A stretch of DNA of 34,764 bases from Oscillospiraceae bacterium (GCA_015063605.1 SVTV01000031.1:1-34764); one strand, 5' to 3'. Positions 15,984-23,442 are shown, numbered from the stretch's first letter. Made by a program: numbers and translations. The notes: a model not told the origin generated them from the sequence alone.

Positions 15984-16967
15984 ATGAACAGCGAAGCAAA
16001 AGTTAAAACGACTCAGGTTCAGACCAAGAAACGCCGTAAGTCGAAATCGTTGGATAAGAAAAAAGCCAAAATGGGCTGGATATTCGTCCTTCCTTTCGTA
16101 CTCGTTTTCCTTTTGGTCTATGTACCGATATTGATAGACTCTATCAATTACAGCTTCCACGAAATCGTTATTCTTCCCGGCGGCGGATTTGACCTCGACT
16201 TTGTAGGTTGGGACAACTACTCCTACGCTTTGTTTGAAAACCCCGATTTCGTACAGACATTGACTACCGGTATTCAACAGCTCGTCTTTGATATACCCGC
16301 GATAGTTATATTCTCCCTCTTCATGGCTATTCTTCTTAACCAGAAGATGTCAGGAAGAACCTTCTTCAGAGCAGTATTCTTCGTTCCCGTTATTCTTTCC
16401 ACGGGTATCATAAGCTCCATCGAACAGCAGAACAACGCCATGGTCAGCGACTTGATGGGCGACGGAATGGCTCTTGAGGATATGGATGAGGGCGCAAGCC
16501 AGGGCGTTGAGGTCATCAGCGCAATGGACGTTCAGGCTCTCTTCGCAAATATGAAGGTAGGTACCGAGCTTGTTGACTACGTTGTAAGCATAGTTAATAA
16601 CATTTACGGTATCATCAACCGTTCCGGTGTACAGATGCTTATATTCCTTGCAGGTCTCCAGTCCATTTCTCCCGCTATTTACGAGTCTTGTACTGTTGAA
16701 GGCGCTACAGCATGGGAAACATTCTGGAAGATCACCTTCCCGATGATAAGCCCGATGATCCTCGTTAATGCGGTATATACCGTTATCGACGCATTCACAT
16801 CATCTACCAACTCGGTTATGACCTTTATATCAAATGTTGCGGCTGAAACAAACGGTGACGTTCGTTCCTCTGCAATGAGCTGGATGTACTTCCTGATAGT
16901 AATGCTCATCATATCTGTGGTTTCCGCAGTCATGTCCGCATACGTATTCTATCAGAGAAGAGACTAA
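15984..16967 (+). CDS. Sugar ABC transporter permease, MalF/LacF type (pair 2)
   Basis: A 327-aa membrane protein with a long basic N-terminus (QTKKRRKSKSLDKKKAKMGW) and a first helix IFVLPFVLVFLLVYVPILID. The EAA-type loop is ESCTVEGATAWETFWKITFP (about residues 234-253). Between the third and fourth helices there is an unusual acidic insertion of about 40 residues (MVSDLMGDGMALEDMDEGAS and following), which probably projects to one side of the membrane. AAAGGA precedes the ATG, 17 bases after the DUF5696 gene. It is clearly different from the first MalF-type permease in this operon. Confidence 0.9.
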   Translation: MNSEAKVKTTQVQTKKRRKSKSLDKKKAKMGWIFVLPFVLVFLLVYVPILIDSINYSFHEIVILPGGGFDLDFVGWDNYSYALFENPDFVQTLTTGIQQLVFDIPAIVIFSLFMAILLNQKMSGRTFFRAVFFVPVILSTGIISSIEQQNNAMVSDLMGDGMALEDMDEGASQGVEVISAMDVQALFANMKVGTELVDYVVSIVNNIYGIINRSGVQMLIFLAGLQSISPAIYESCTVEGATAWETFWKITFPMISPMILVNAVYTVIDAFTSSTNSVMTFISNVAAETNGDVRSSAMSWMYFLIVMLIISVVSAVMSAYVFYQRRD

Positions 16968-16984
16968 GAAAGGAGGAAGCATAA

Positions 16985-18085
16985 ATGAATAACATGCAAG
17001 CCGATAAGAACATAAAAGTAAAACGCGGCGGTAAGGATGTTAAGATCAGTGTTGATTTTGAAGGTAAGATGAGCTTCGGCGAACGTCTTAAGCTTCGTAT
17101 AATGTCTTCTTTCTTCCTTACAAAGGTAGTATGGACTATCTTCAGACTCGTTCTTCTCCTTGGTATCTCTTACGTTATCCTTCTTCCCTTCATTACGAAG
17201 ATAGCGGGTTCCTTCATGAGCATCGACGACTTCCTCGATGTTACCGTAAATCTGATACCTAAGTATCCTACATTTGACACATATAAGTACATATTTGTTG
17301 AAAACAAATATCTCGAAGCTTTGACAAATACAGCTATCCTCTCCGGACTTTGTGCTGTAGTTCAGATGATGACTTGTGCGGTCATCGGTTACGGTTTGTC
17401 TAAGTTTAAATTCCGCGGAAACAAGATCGTTTTCATATGCGTAATTCTTACCATGATAATCCCTCACCAGACCCTTCAGACATCTATGTTCATGAAGTTC
17501 AGATATTTCGACATTTACGGAATATATGAGTTCATCTATGAGACCTTCGGTCTTGAAGCTCTCTACGTTAAGAATGTTGCCGCTACAAAGATCTGGCAGT
17601 ATCCTTACTTCAACCTTATAAATACATATTGGCCCTTGGCTATCCTCTCCATCGGCGGTCTCGCATTCAAGAACGGACTTTACATCTTCATGATGCGTCA
17701 GTTCTACAAGGGCGTTCCCGATGAATTGGAAGAAGCTGCTTACGTTGACGGATCCGGTGTTCTCAGAACATTCGTTCAGATCATCCTCCCGCTCTCCGTT
17801 CCTATGATGATAACGATATTCCTCTTCGCTTTCTCATGGCAGTGGACAGACAGCTTCTATACAAACTTCTTCTTCACACAGGAAGGTATGTATTTGATGC
17901 CCGATATAGTTAAGATACCTCAGACATTGAACAAAGCAGCAGCTACTATGGTTAACAGCGGTGAGTATTTCTCAGCCATAAATAACACTTGTGGTCTTAT
18001 GATACTTCTCCCCTTGTTGATTATGTATTGCTTCTGCCAGAAGTACCTCGTTCAGGGTATTGAAAGATCCGGTATCGTTGGTTAA
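16985..18085 (+). CDS. Sugar ABC transporter permease, MalG type (pair 2)
   Basis: A 366-aa permease, longer than the usual 270-300. It has an extended cytosolic N-terminus of about 50 residues before the first helix (IFRLVLLLGISYVILLPFI) and an extra segment between helices (about residues 175-215, YGIYEFIYETFGLEALYVKN). The ATPase-docking loop is EEAAYVDGSGVLRTFVQIIL. It ends KYLVQGIERSGIVG, the standard end of MalG-like proteins. AAGGAGG lies before the ATG, with 17 bases from the preceding gene. It closes the operon; a strong terminator follows at 18111. Confidence 0.92.
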   Translation: MNNMQADKNIKVKRGGKDVKISVDFEGKMSFGERLKLRIMSSFFLTKVVWTIFRLVLLLGISYVILLPFITKIAGSFMSIDDFLDVTVNLIPKYPTFDTYKYIFVENKYLEALTNTAILSGLCAVVQMMTCAVIGYGLSKFKFRGNKIVFICVILTMIIPHQTLQTSMFMKFRYFDIYGIYEFIYETFGLEALYVKNVAATKIWQYPYFNLINTYWPLAILSIGGLAFKNGLYIFMMRQFYKGVPDELEEAAYVDGSGVLRTFVQIILPLSVPMMITIFLFAFSWQWTDSFYTNFFFTQEGMYLMPDIVKIPQTLNKAAATMVNSGEYFSAINNTCGLMILLPLLIMYCFCQKYLVQGIERSGIVG

Positions 18086-18110
18086 TAAAAATCAAATAAC
18101 GGTTTTTCAC

Positions 18111-18140
18111 GGAGCTGCGGTTTGCCGCAGCTCCTTTTTT
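18111..18140 (+). terminator. Intrinsic terminator of the importer operon
   Basis: A perfect 10-bp stem, GGAGCTGCGG/CCGCAGCTCC with loop TTTG, followed directly by TTTTTT. It is 25 bases after the last permease stop and marks the end of the seven-gene unit. Confidence 0.95.
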
Positions 18141-18200
18141 CTTATCGCAATTGATATAACGTTAGAACATTTTGGGATAATGTGAATTTAAGGAAAGTCA

Positions 18201-18229
18201 TTGACATCACACCGGTTTTATTTTATAAT
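18201..18229 (+). promoter_or_regulatory. Promoter of the SDR gene
   Basis: TTGACA (18201-18206), 17-bp spacer, TATAAT (18224-18229): a full consensus promoter 54 bases before the ATG. It shows that the dehydrogenase gene is a separate unit from the importer operon. Confidence 0.9.
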
Positions 18230-18282
18230 ATTAGTGACAATAAAAGTGATCGACACGATATATGATCTGAAAGGAAAACATT

Positions 18283-19041
18283 ATGAAATTTGAAGGCAAG
18301 AGTGTAGTATTGACCGGTGCAAGCTCCGGTATGGGTTGGGAAATTGCGAAGATGTTCGCAAGCGAAGGCGCAACAGTAGTTGCAGTAGCACGCAGAAAAG
18401 AAAGACTTGAGCAGTTGGCAAAGGAAACAGAAAATATGCCCGGTAAGATAATACCTTACGTCGGTGACGTTTCCTCCGAAGAAGTTAACGTAGGTATGAT
18501 CGAATGTGCCGTTAAGGAATGCGGTAAGCTTGATATTCTTGTAAATAATGCAGGAGTTATGGATGAATTCAAGCCCATCGGTGAAGTTACAAACGAGCTT
18601 TGGGAAAAGATCATGAAGATCAACCTTGAAGGCCCTATGTTCGCAATGCGAAAGGCTGTTGAGGTCATGACAGCTCAGGAAAACGGCGGAAACATCATCA
18701 ACATCGCTTCCATCGGCGGTATCCGCGGCGGTAAAGCAGGTGCGGCTTACACAGCATCCAAGCATGCGCTTGTAGGTCTTACAAAGAATACAGCATATAT
18801 GTATGTAAACAACAAGATCCGCTGCAACGTAGTATGCCCCGGCGGAGTTGAAACAGAAGTTATGAACAGCCAGACAAATATCAGCCAGATGGGTATCGGC
18901 AGAGTAATGGCAGGTGTTGACCAAACGATCCGTCAGGGTCAGTCCTCCGAGATAGCTGCAACGGTGGCATTCCTTGCAGATGATGCGGCTGCATTCATCA
19001 ACGGTGCCGAAATAGTTATAGACGGCGGCGTTACAATCTAA
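18283..19041 (+). CDS. Short-chain dehydrogenase/reductase (classical SDR)
   Basis: A 252-aa cytosolic NAD(P)-dependent oxidoreductase. The cofactor motif TGASSGMG is at residues 11-18, and ARRK at 36-39 suggests NADP binding. NNAG is at 88-91, and the catalytic set is Ser143, Tyr156 and Lys160 (YTASK). The C-terminus AAAFINGAEIVIDGGVTI is typical of the FabG-like branch. AAAGGA lies 8 bases before the ATG. It has its own strong promoter and terminator, so it is monocistronic. The substrate is not evident; many relatives reduce 3-oxo or sugar-derived keto groups. A FabG function is unlikely without neighbouring fatty-acid genes. Confidence 0.9.
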   Translation: MKFEGKSVVLTGASSGMGWEIAKMFASEGATVVAVARRKERLEQLAKETENMPGKIIPYVGDVSSEEVNVGMIECAVKECGKLDILVNNAGVMDEFKPIGEVTNELWEKIMKINLEGPMFAMRKAVEVMTAQENGGNIINIASIGGIRGGKAGAAYTASKHALVGLTKNTAYMYVNNKIRCNVVCPGGVETEVMNSQTNISQMGIGRVMAGVDQTIRQGQSSEIAATVAFLADDAAAFINGAEIVIDGGVTI

Positions 19042-19057
19042 GTTTATAAAGAAAAGA

Positions 19058-19112
19058 TTCCCCGGCTGAACGATACAGAACGTATCGATCGGACGGGGAA
19101 CGGTCTGTTTTT
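19058..19112 (+). terminator. Intrinsic terminator after the SDR gene
   Basis: TTCCCCG (19058) pairs with CGGGGAA (19094-19100), with an inner stem CGATAC/GTATCG, followed by CGGTCTGTTTTT. Confidence 0.7.
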
Positions 19113-19130
19113 ACGGATATTGTAAGAAAT

Positions 19131-19159
19131 TTGACAAAAATTCGTCAACGGGATAAAAT
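19131..19159 (+). promoter_or_regulatory. Upstream promoter (P1) of the pduL operon
   Basis: TTGACA (19131-19136), 17-bp spacer, TAAAAT (19154-19159). It starts just after the T run of the SDR terminator. Confidence 0.75.
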
Positions 19160-19170
19160 TCTTTGCGTTA

Positions 19171-19203
19171 CCTCTTTACTTTTGAATAAAAAAGAGGTAT
19201 AAT
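19171..19203 (+). promoter_or_regulatory. Second promoter (P2) of the pduL operon with a dyad over the spacer
   Basis: TTTACT (19175-19180), 17-bp spacer, TATAAT (19198-19203). CCTCTTT (19171-19177) and AAAGAGG (19191-19197) form an inverted repeat that covers the -35 box and ends at the -10 box. This is a natural place for a repressor. In a transcript from P1, the same dyad would form a hairpin. The promoter boxes are seen; the regulatory role is inferred. Confidence 0.55.
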
Positions 19204-19274
19204 AATGGGTGGAATTGTAAACATAGATTTTTACACATAAAAATCAATGAGTAATTTAAAGGATGGAATCAATC

Positions 19275-19847
19275 ATGGAAAAGAAGATTTTGATCGAAAC
19301 ATCGGCAAGACACGTACATCTCACAGCAGAGCATATCGAAATACTTTTCGGTAAGGGTCATGAGCTTACATTCAAGAAGGCTCTTTCTCAGCCCGGTCAG
19401 TTCGCTTGCGAAGAGAGAGTTGACGTTGTAGGTCCCAAGAACACAATAAAGAACATAAGCATTCTCGGTCCCGCAAGAAAAGCTTCTCAGGTTGAAGTTT
19501 CTCTCAGCGATGCAAGAACATTGGGAATCACAGCTCCCATCAGAGAATCCGGTGATGTAGCAGGCAGTGCAGGATGCAAGATCGTAGGACCCTGCGGCGA
19601 GGTTGAATTGGCAGAAGGCGTTATCGCAGCCAAGAGACATATCCACGTTACACCTGCCGAAGCAGCTGAACTCGGCGTTTCCGATAAGCAGATAGTAGAA
19701 GTTAAGACAACAGGCGAAAGAGGCCTTACATTCGGTGAAGTAGTTGTAAGAGTAAACGAAAACTTCTCTGCAGCTATGCATATAGATACGGATGAATCCA
19801 ACGCGGCTGCTATGAAGCCCGGCGAATACGGAATCGTTATTGCGTAA
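19275..19847 (+). CDS. pduL: Phosphate acyltransferase, PduL family
   Basis: A 190-aa protein of the PduL family, which interconverts acyl-CoA (acetyl- or propionyl-CoA) and the acyl phosphate. The two-barrel layout is seen as two related halves, each with a histidine pair for zinc: ARHVHLT (His13, His15) and KRHIHVTP (His122, His124). His169 in AAMHIDTDE is a further candidate ligand. The start at 19275 is preferred over an ATG four codons upstream, because the AAAGGATGG site is properly spaced only for the former. There is no N-terminal encapsulation helix of the microcompartment type and no shell gene nearby, so it should be a soluble enzyme. It is the first gene of a three-gene run with the NifU-like and GGGtGRT genes. 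Confidence 0.9.
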   Translation: MEKKILIETSARHVHLTAEHIEILFGKGHELTFKKALSQPGQFACEERVDVVGPKNTIKNISILGPARKASQVEVSLSDARTLGITAPIRESGDVAGSAGCKIVGPCGEVELAEGVIAAKRHIHVTPAEAAELGVSDKQIVEVKTTGERGLTFGEVVVRVNENFSAAMHIDTDESNAAAMKPGEYGIVIA

Positions 19848-19876
19848 ATAGATAAATCGAAAGGAAAATAAATAAA

Positions 19877-20572
19877 ATGAGTAATATGTCCCATGAAGTA
19901 CAGAACATGTGTGTCGTAGCAAAGGGTCCCCATCACGGTCCCGCTCCCATTCCCGAAGAAGGCAAGTGGGTAAAGGCGTATGACGTAAAAGATATTTCCG
20001 GTTACACCCACGGTGTGGGCTGGTGTGCTCCTCAGCAGGGCGCATGCAAGCTTTCCCTCAACGTTAAAGACGGTGTTATCGAAGAAGCTCTTGTAGAGAC
20101 CATCGGATGCTCCGGTATGACACATTCCGCTGCTATGGCTGCTGAAATCCTCCCCGGAAAGACAATTCTTGAAGCTCTTAATACAGACCTCGTTTGCGAT
20201 GCTATCAACACAGCTATGAGAGAGCTCTTCCTCCAGATCGTTTACGGCCGTACACAGTCCGCATTCTCCGAAGGCGGTCTCGTAATCGGTGCAGGTATGG
20301 AAGACCTCGGTAAGGGCGCACGTTCCATGGTTGGTACAATGTACGGAACAAAGGCTAAGGGCGTTCGTTACCTCGAAATGACAGAAGGCTACTGCACAAG
20401 AATGGCTCTCGACGCTGACGATCAGGTCATCGGCTATGAGTTCGTTTCTCTCGGCAAGATGACAGACTTCATCAAGAAGGGCATGGAGCCTAACGAAGCT
20501 TATGAAAAGTCCAAGGGAACTTACGGCAGATTCGCTGACGCCGTTAAGTATATAGATCCCCGTGTAGAATAA
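19877..20572 (+). CDS. NifU/IscU-like iron-sulfur scaffold-related protein, long form
   Basis: A 231-aa protein. Residues about 48-105 align with IscU: GACKLSLNVKDGVIEEALVE corresponds to the AKCGD...KI region of the nifU product in this window, and IGCSGMTHSAAMAAEILPGK corresponds to FGCGAAIATSSIATELIKGK. Cys57 and Cys78 thus match scaffold cysteines 1 and 2. The Asp after the first Cys is replaced by Lys. The third may be Cys173 in GYCTRMALD, after an insertion of about 60 residues. Further cysteines are Cys50 and Cys107. Proteins of this type are annotated as Fe-S assembly scaffolds and stand next to GGGtGRT genes in many Clostridia. Their target is not known to me. AAAGGA lies 12 bases before the ATG; the gene follows pduL by 29 bases. 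Confidence 0.8.
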   Translation: MSNMSHEVQNMCVVAKGPHHGPAPIPEEGKWVKAYDVKDISGYTHGVGWCAPQQGACKLSLNVKDGVIEEALVETIGCSGMTHSAAMAAEILPGKTILEALNTDLVCDAINTAMRELFLQIVYGRTQSAFSEGGLVIGAGMEDLGKGARSMVGTMYGTKAKGVRYLEMTEGYCTRMALDADDQVIGYEFVSLGKMTDFIKKGMEPNEAYEKSKGTYGRFADAVKYIDPRVE

Positions 20573-20589
20573 TAAAGGAGGAATTACAA

Positions 20590-21588
20590 ATGGCAAATTT
20601 TGAAGGTTATGAAAGACGTGAGGCGAAGATCCTCGCGGTTCTCAAGGAATACGGTATTTCCTCTATAGATGAATGCAAGGAAATCTGTGACGCTAAGGGT
20701 ATCGACCCTTATAAGATAGCTGAAGAAACACAGCCTATCTGCTTTGAAAATGCAAAGTGGGCTTACGTTGTAGGCGCTGCTATCGCTATCAAGAAGGGCT
20801 GCACAAAGGCTTCCGACGCTGCTGCCGCTATCGGTATCGGTCTCCAGGCTTTCTGTATCCCCGGTTCCGTTGCTGAAAACCGTAAGGTTGGTCTCGGTCA
20901 CGGTAATCTCGGCGCAATGCTTCTCTCCGAAGAGACAGATTGCTTCTGCTTCCTCGCAGGACATGAATCCTTCGCAGCTGCTGAAGGCGCTATCAAGATC
21001 GCTCTTAATGCAAACAAGGTAAGAACAAAGCCTCTCCGTGTTATCCTCAACGGTCTCGGCAAGGACGCTGCGTTCATTATCTCCAGAATCAACGGATTCA
21101 CATATGTTAAGACAGAATTCGATCCTTATACAGAAGAAGTTAAGGTAGTTTCCGAAACTCCTTATTCCGACGGCCCCAGAGCTAAGGTTAAGTGCTACGG
21201 CGCTGACAATGTTCCCGAAGGCGTTGCAATAATGAGACTTGAAAACGTTGGCGTTTCCATCACAGGTAACTCCACCAACCCCACAAGATTCCAGCATCCC
21301 GTTGCAGGCACATATAAGAAGTGGTGCAACGAAAATGGCGTTAAGTACTTCTCCGTTGCTTCCGGCGGCGGCACAGGACGTACACTCCATCCCGATAACA
21401 TGGCTGCAGGTCCCGCTTCCTACGGTATGACAGATACTATGGGACGTATGCACTCCGATGCGCAGTTCGCAGGTTCTTCCTCTGTTCCCGCACATGTTGA
21501 AATGATGGGTCTCATCGGCGCAGGTAACAACCCCATGGTTGGTATGACCGTTGCTGTAGCCGTTGCGATTGAAGAAGCAAGCAAGTAA
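20590..21588 (+). CDS. GGGtGRT family protein (function unknown)
   Basis: A 332-aa protein containing the name-giving motif SVASGGGTGRTLHPDN (GGGTGRT at residues 259-265), followed by a Gly/Met-rich segment (MAAGPASYGMTDTMGRMHSD). There is no signal peptide or membrane helix. Cysteines at about 33, 51, 71, 89, 118, 120, 202 and 246 could bind metal or a cluster. Glycine-rich loops at GHGNLGAM and LNGLGKDAAF suggest nucleotide or phosphate binding, which is inference. AAAGGAGG precedes the ATG, 17 bases after the NifU-like gene, so the two are translated from one message. The stop codon is built into the first hairpin of an array (21585-21605). The family has no assigned function that I know of. 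Confidence 0.88.
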   Translation: MANFEGYERREAKILAVLKEYGISSIDECKEICDAKGIDPYKIAEETQPICFENAKWAYVVGAAIAIKKGCTKASDAAAAIGIGLQAFCIPGSVAENRKVGLGHGNLGAMLLSEETDCFCFLAGHESFAAAEGAIKIALNANKVRTKPLRVILNGLGKDAAFIISRINGFTYVKTEFDPYTEEVKVVSETPYSDGPRAKVKCYGADNVPEGVAIMRLENVGVSITGNSTNPTRFQHPVAGTYKKWCNENGVKYFSVASGGGTGRTLHPDNMAAGPASYGMTDTMGRMHSDAQFAGSSSVPAHVEMMGLIGAGNNPMVGMTVAVAVAIEEASK

Positions 21589-21739
21589 TTTGCAAAGCAA
21601 ATTACAATGAAATTTTCCCACAGGGGAAAATGAAATTCGCAAAGCGAATGAAATGCAAAGCATGAAATGAGTCTCGGAGTGATCCGAGACTCGTTTGAAA
21701 AAGAGACACATCCTCGGGAGATCTTGGATGTGTTTTTTT
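21585..21739. repeat. Array of short hairpins with ATGAAAT spacers, copy 2, ending in a terminator
   Basis: Stems in order: GTAATTTGC/GCAAATTAC (21585-21605, including the GGGtGRT stop codon), ATTTTCCC/GGGAAAAT (21612-21631), TTCGC/GCGAA (21636-21648), TGC/GCA, GAGTCTCGGA/TCCGAGACTC (21669-21692) and a last ACACATCC/GGATGTGT (21706-21733) with a T run. Hairpins 1-5 are separated by ATGAAAT. TTGAAAAAGAG leads into the last one. The plan is the same as at 415-617 (ATGATAT spacers, then TTGAAAAAAG and a terminator hairpin), but the stem sequences differ. Confidence 0.8.
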
Positions 21740-21749
21740 CTTATAAGTA

Positions 21750-21778
21750 TTGCTCTTGCGGAAAATTTATTATATAAT
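21750..21778 (+). promoter_or_regulatory. Promoter of the CE15-like esterase gene
   Basis: TTGCTC (21750-21755), 17-bp spacer, TATAAT (21773-21778), 43 bases before the ATG. Confidence 0.65.
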
Positions 21779-21820
21779 AATATATGGAAAGAATACTGAC
21801 AAAATTTTCAGGAGGGTATT

Positions 21821-22924
21821 ATGAACAACATTCCGGATTTGATGACGATGTTATGCGGGGCGAAGGTAAAGGACAAGGAGACTTGGGAGAAGTATCGCAG
21901 AGAAGAGATACTTATGCTTTTGCGTGAATACGCATTCGGTATTCGTGATATTGAGCGTCCCGAGGGATTGAAATTTGAATTAAAAAATGAAAGAGTAGAA
22001 TACGGAATGAGAGTAAAGGAGCTTGAAGGGGGATTCGGTTCGTATGCGTTTCCCTTCCGTTTATACCTTCCCGAAAAGAGCGAGAGCAAGGTTCCCGTTA
22101 TCATTTATGTGGCGCATGAGAACATGGAAAGAAGCTTTGAATTTGATGAAAACGGAAATATGCGTTCCGAAAAGACGGAAAGCGACTTACCCTTGAAATA
22201 CATTACCGACAGAGGTTATGGCGTGGCGTTCATGCCTACCCACGGAATAACACCCGATTGGCATTTCAAAACGAACTTTACCCAAGGTGTCTTTTCTATC
22301 GTGAAGCCTGCGGGCGGTCGTAAGGATAATTCATGGGCGACTCTTTCCGCGTGGGCATGGGGCGTCAGCCGTGTCGTTGATTACCTTGAGACCGATGAGG
22401 ATGTGGATGAAAAGCGTATTGCCGTTACGGGTCATTCCAGAAGCGGAAAGGCGGCTTTGTGGGCGGGTGTTGAGGATACACGCATCCTGCTTACGATCCC
22501 CAACAATACGGGATGCATGGGTGCGGCGCTTCTCCGCGGAAAAAGAGGCGAGCATCTGAAGGAAATAAATATAAGCGATTGGTTCTGCGGAAACTGTCAC
22601 AAGTATAATGATAATGAGGATATTTATCCCATAGATATGCATATGCTTCTTGCGGCTGCGGCGCCTCGTTATCTCTATATAACAGGTTCTGAGGAGGATG
22701 AATGGGCGGATCCCGATGCGGAATTCCGTGCGGCGAGATTGGCTTCAGCCGCTTATGAGCTTTACGGAGTGAAGGGACTTTGCGCTCCCGAAAGCGGTGC
22801 GGTTACGGGCGAGGTGTACAATGAGGGGAGGATCGCCTTCCACGTCAAACCCGGCGACCACAGCATGACGATGTATGATTGGGAGAATGTTATAGATTAT
22901 TTTGACGGGATAGAAATAGAGTAA
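21821..22924 (+). CDS. Alpha/beta hydrolase, CE15-like (glucuronoyl esterase family) intracellular protein
   Basis: A 367-aa serine esterase. The nucleophile motif is VTGHSRSGKAALWAG (Ser206), which in CE15 glucuronoyl esterases has the form GxSRxGK. The neighbouring LTIPNNTGCMGAALLRGKRG, ISDWFCGNCHKYND, PIDMHMLLAAAAPR and EEDEWADPDAEFRAA all match CE15-type order. The likely catalytic histidine is His347 in GDHSMTMYDW. CE15 enzymes split the ester between 4-O-methyl-glucuronic acid and lignin. Those are secreted, whereas this one has no signal peptide, so it would act on small imported esters. An AGGAGGG site precedes the ATG. It has its own promoter and shares a two-way terminator with the toxin gene. 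An acetylxylan-esterase-like role is the main alternative. Confidence 0.75.
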   Translation: MNNIPDLMTMLCGAKVKDKETWEKYRREEILMLLREYAFGIRDIERPEGLKFELKNERVEYGMRVKELEGGFGSYAFPFRLYLPEKSESKVPVIIYVAHENMERSFEFDENGNMRSEKTESDLPLKYITDRGYGVAFMPTHGITPDWHFKTNFTQGVFSIVKPAGGRKDNSWATLSAWAWGVSRVVDYLETDEDVDEKRIAVTGHSRSGKAALWAGVEDTRILLTIPNNTGCMGAALLRGKRGEHLKEINISDWFCGNCHKYNDNEDIYPIDMHMLLAAAAPRYLYITGSEEDEWADPDAEFRAARLASAAYELYGVKGLCAPESGAVTGEVYNEGRIAFHVKPGDHSMTMYDWENVIDYFDGIEIE

Positions 22925-22930
22925 AGAAAA

Positions 22931-22971
22931 AAAGACTTGTGTGCCGTGGGGTATTGGCATACAAGTCTTTT
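22931..22971. terminator. Two-way terminator between esterase and toxin genes
   Basis: Stem AAAGACTTGTGTGCC/GGCATACAAGTCTTT (22931-22945 with 22956-22970, one wobble), with an A run on one side and TTTATTA on the other. It serves the convergent esterase (+) and relE-like (-) genes. Confidence 0.85.
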
Positions 22972-22979
22972 ATTAATTG

Positions 22980-23231
22980 CTATTTTTTGTAAATATCGCC
23001 TCTATTACCGATATTTATGACTCTGACGATCAGTTTGTCATTCTCAACTGTATAAATGACACGATAATCTCCTACTCTTAAGCGAAAATACCCGGGATAT
23101 CCGCGCAATAACTTGCGATCTCCTTCATTCGGAAGTCGATTTATGGCTGTTAACAATCGAACACGTTGCTCGTGCGTTTGCTTCATAATAAATTTTTGCG
23201 CAGGCTTATCGAATAGAATTTCATATTTCAT
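22980..23231 (-). CDS. RelE/ParE-type mRNA interferase toxin
   Basis: An 83-aa basic protein with the RelE fold signature: YEILFDKPAQKFIMKQ at the N-terminus, LLRGYPGYFRLRVGDYRVIY in the centre and LIVRVINIGNRGDIYKK at the end. Arg and Tyr residues in the FRLRVGDYRVIY strand and the end GNRGDIYK are those expected in a ribosome-dependent endonuclease. The start overlaps the end of the antitoxin gene by 11 bases, as usual for co-translated toxin-antitoxin pairs. Bound antitoxin should silence it and repress the shared promoter at 23523-23551. Confidence 0.9.
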   Translation of the reverse strand: MKYEILFDKPAQKFIMKQTHEQRVRLLTAINRLPNEGDRKLLRGYPGYFRLRVGDYRVIYTVENDKLIVRVINIGNRGDIYKK

Positions 23232-23442
23232 TTATATTGACCCCGCTCATTTTTGCCATATCTGCCATTGAAATAAATTGACCTTTGTCTTTGTCTTGCT
23301 TGTACTCTTCGCAAAGATGTTCGCAAAATGCATCATCTGCTGCTTCATCTGCGGTGATTCCCTGCAGATATGCGATCACATATCCGAGTTTGTGAGGCGG
23401 TACACTGTCGAGCAAACGCAATGCTAATTCCTTTTCACTCAT
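23221..23442 (-). CDS. Antitoxin of the RelE-type pair
   Basis: A 73-aa acidic protein read just before the toxin. It begins MSEKELALRLLDSVPPHKLG and holds VIAYLQGITADEAADDAFCE, an N-terminal helical part with a helix-turn-helix-poor composition, then an acidic Lys/Asp-rich linker and a C-terminal GVNINEI tail that should bind the toxin. A similar VPPHKLGYVIAYLQG start is common in clostridial antitoxins paired with RelE toxins. I cannot assign it to a specific DNA-binding class. AAGGAGATATT lies before the ATG. Confidence 0.8.
   Translation of the reverse strand: MSEKELALRLLDSVPPHKLGYVIAYLQGITADEAADDAFCEHLCEEYKQDKDKGQFISMADMAKMSGVNINEI

Noticed and set aside
19275..19847. Bacterial microcompartment locus because of pduL
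   Set aside because: No shell protein genes and no encapsulation peptide on PduL.
19487..21711. Two antisense frames (369 and 375 codons) opposite the PduL, NifU-like and GGGtGRT genes
   Set aside because: The sense genes have clear motifs and ribosome sites. The antisense frames run across gene borders and the hairpin array.
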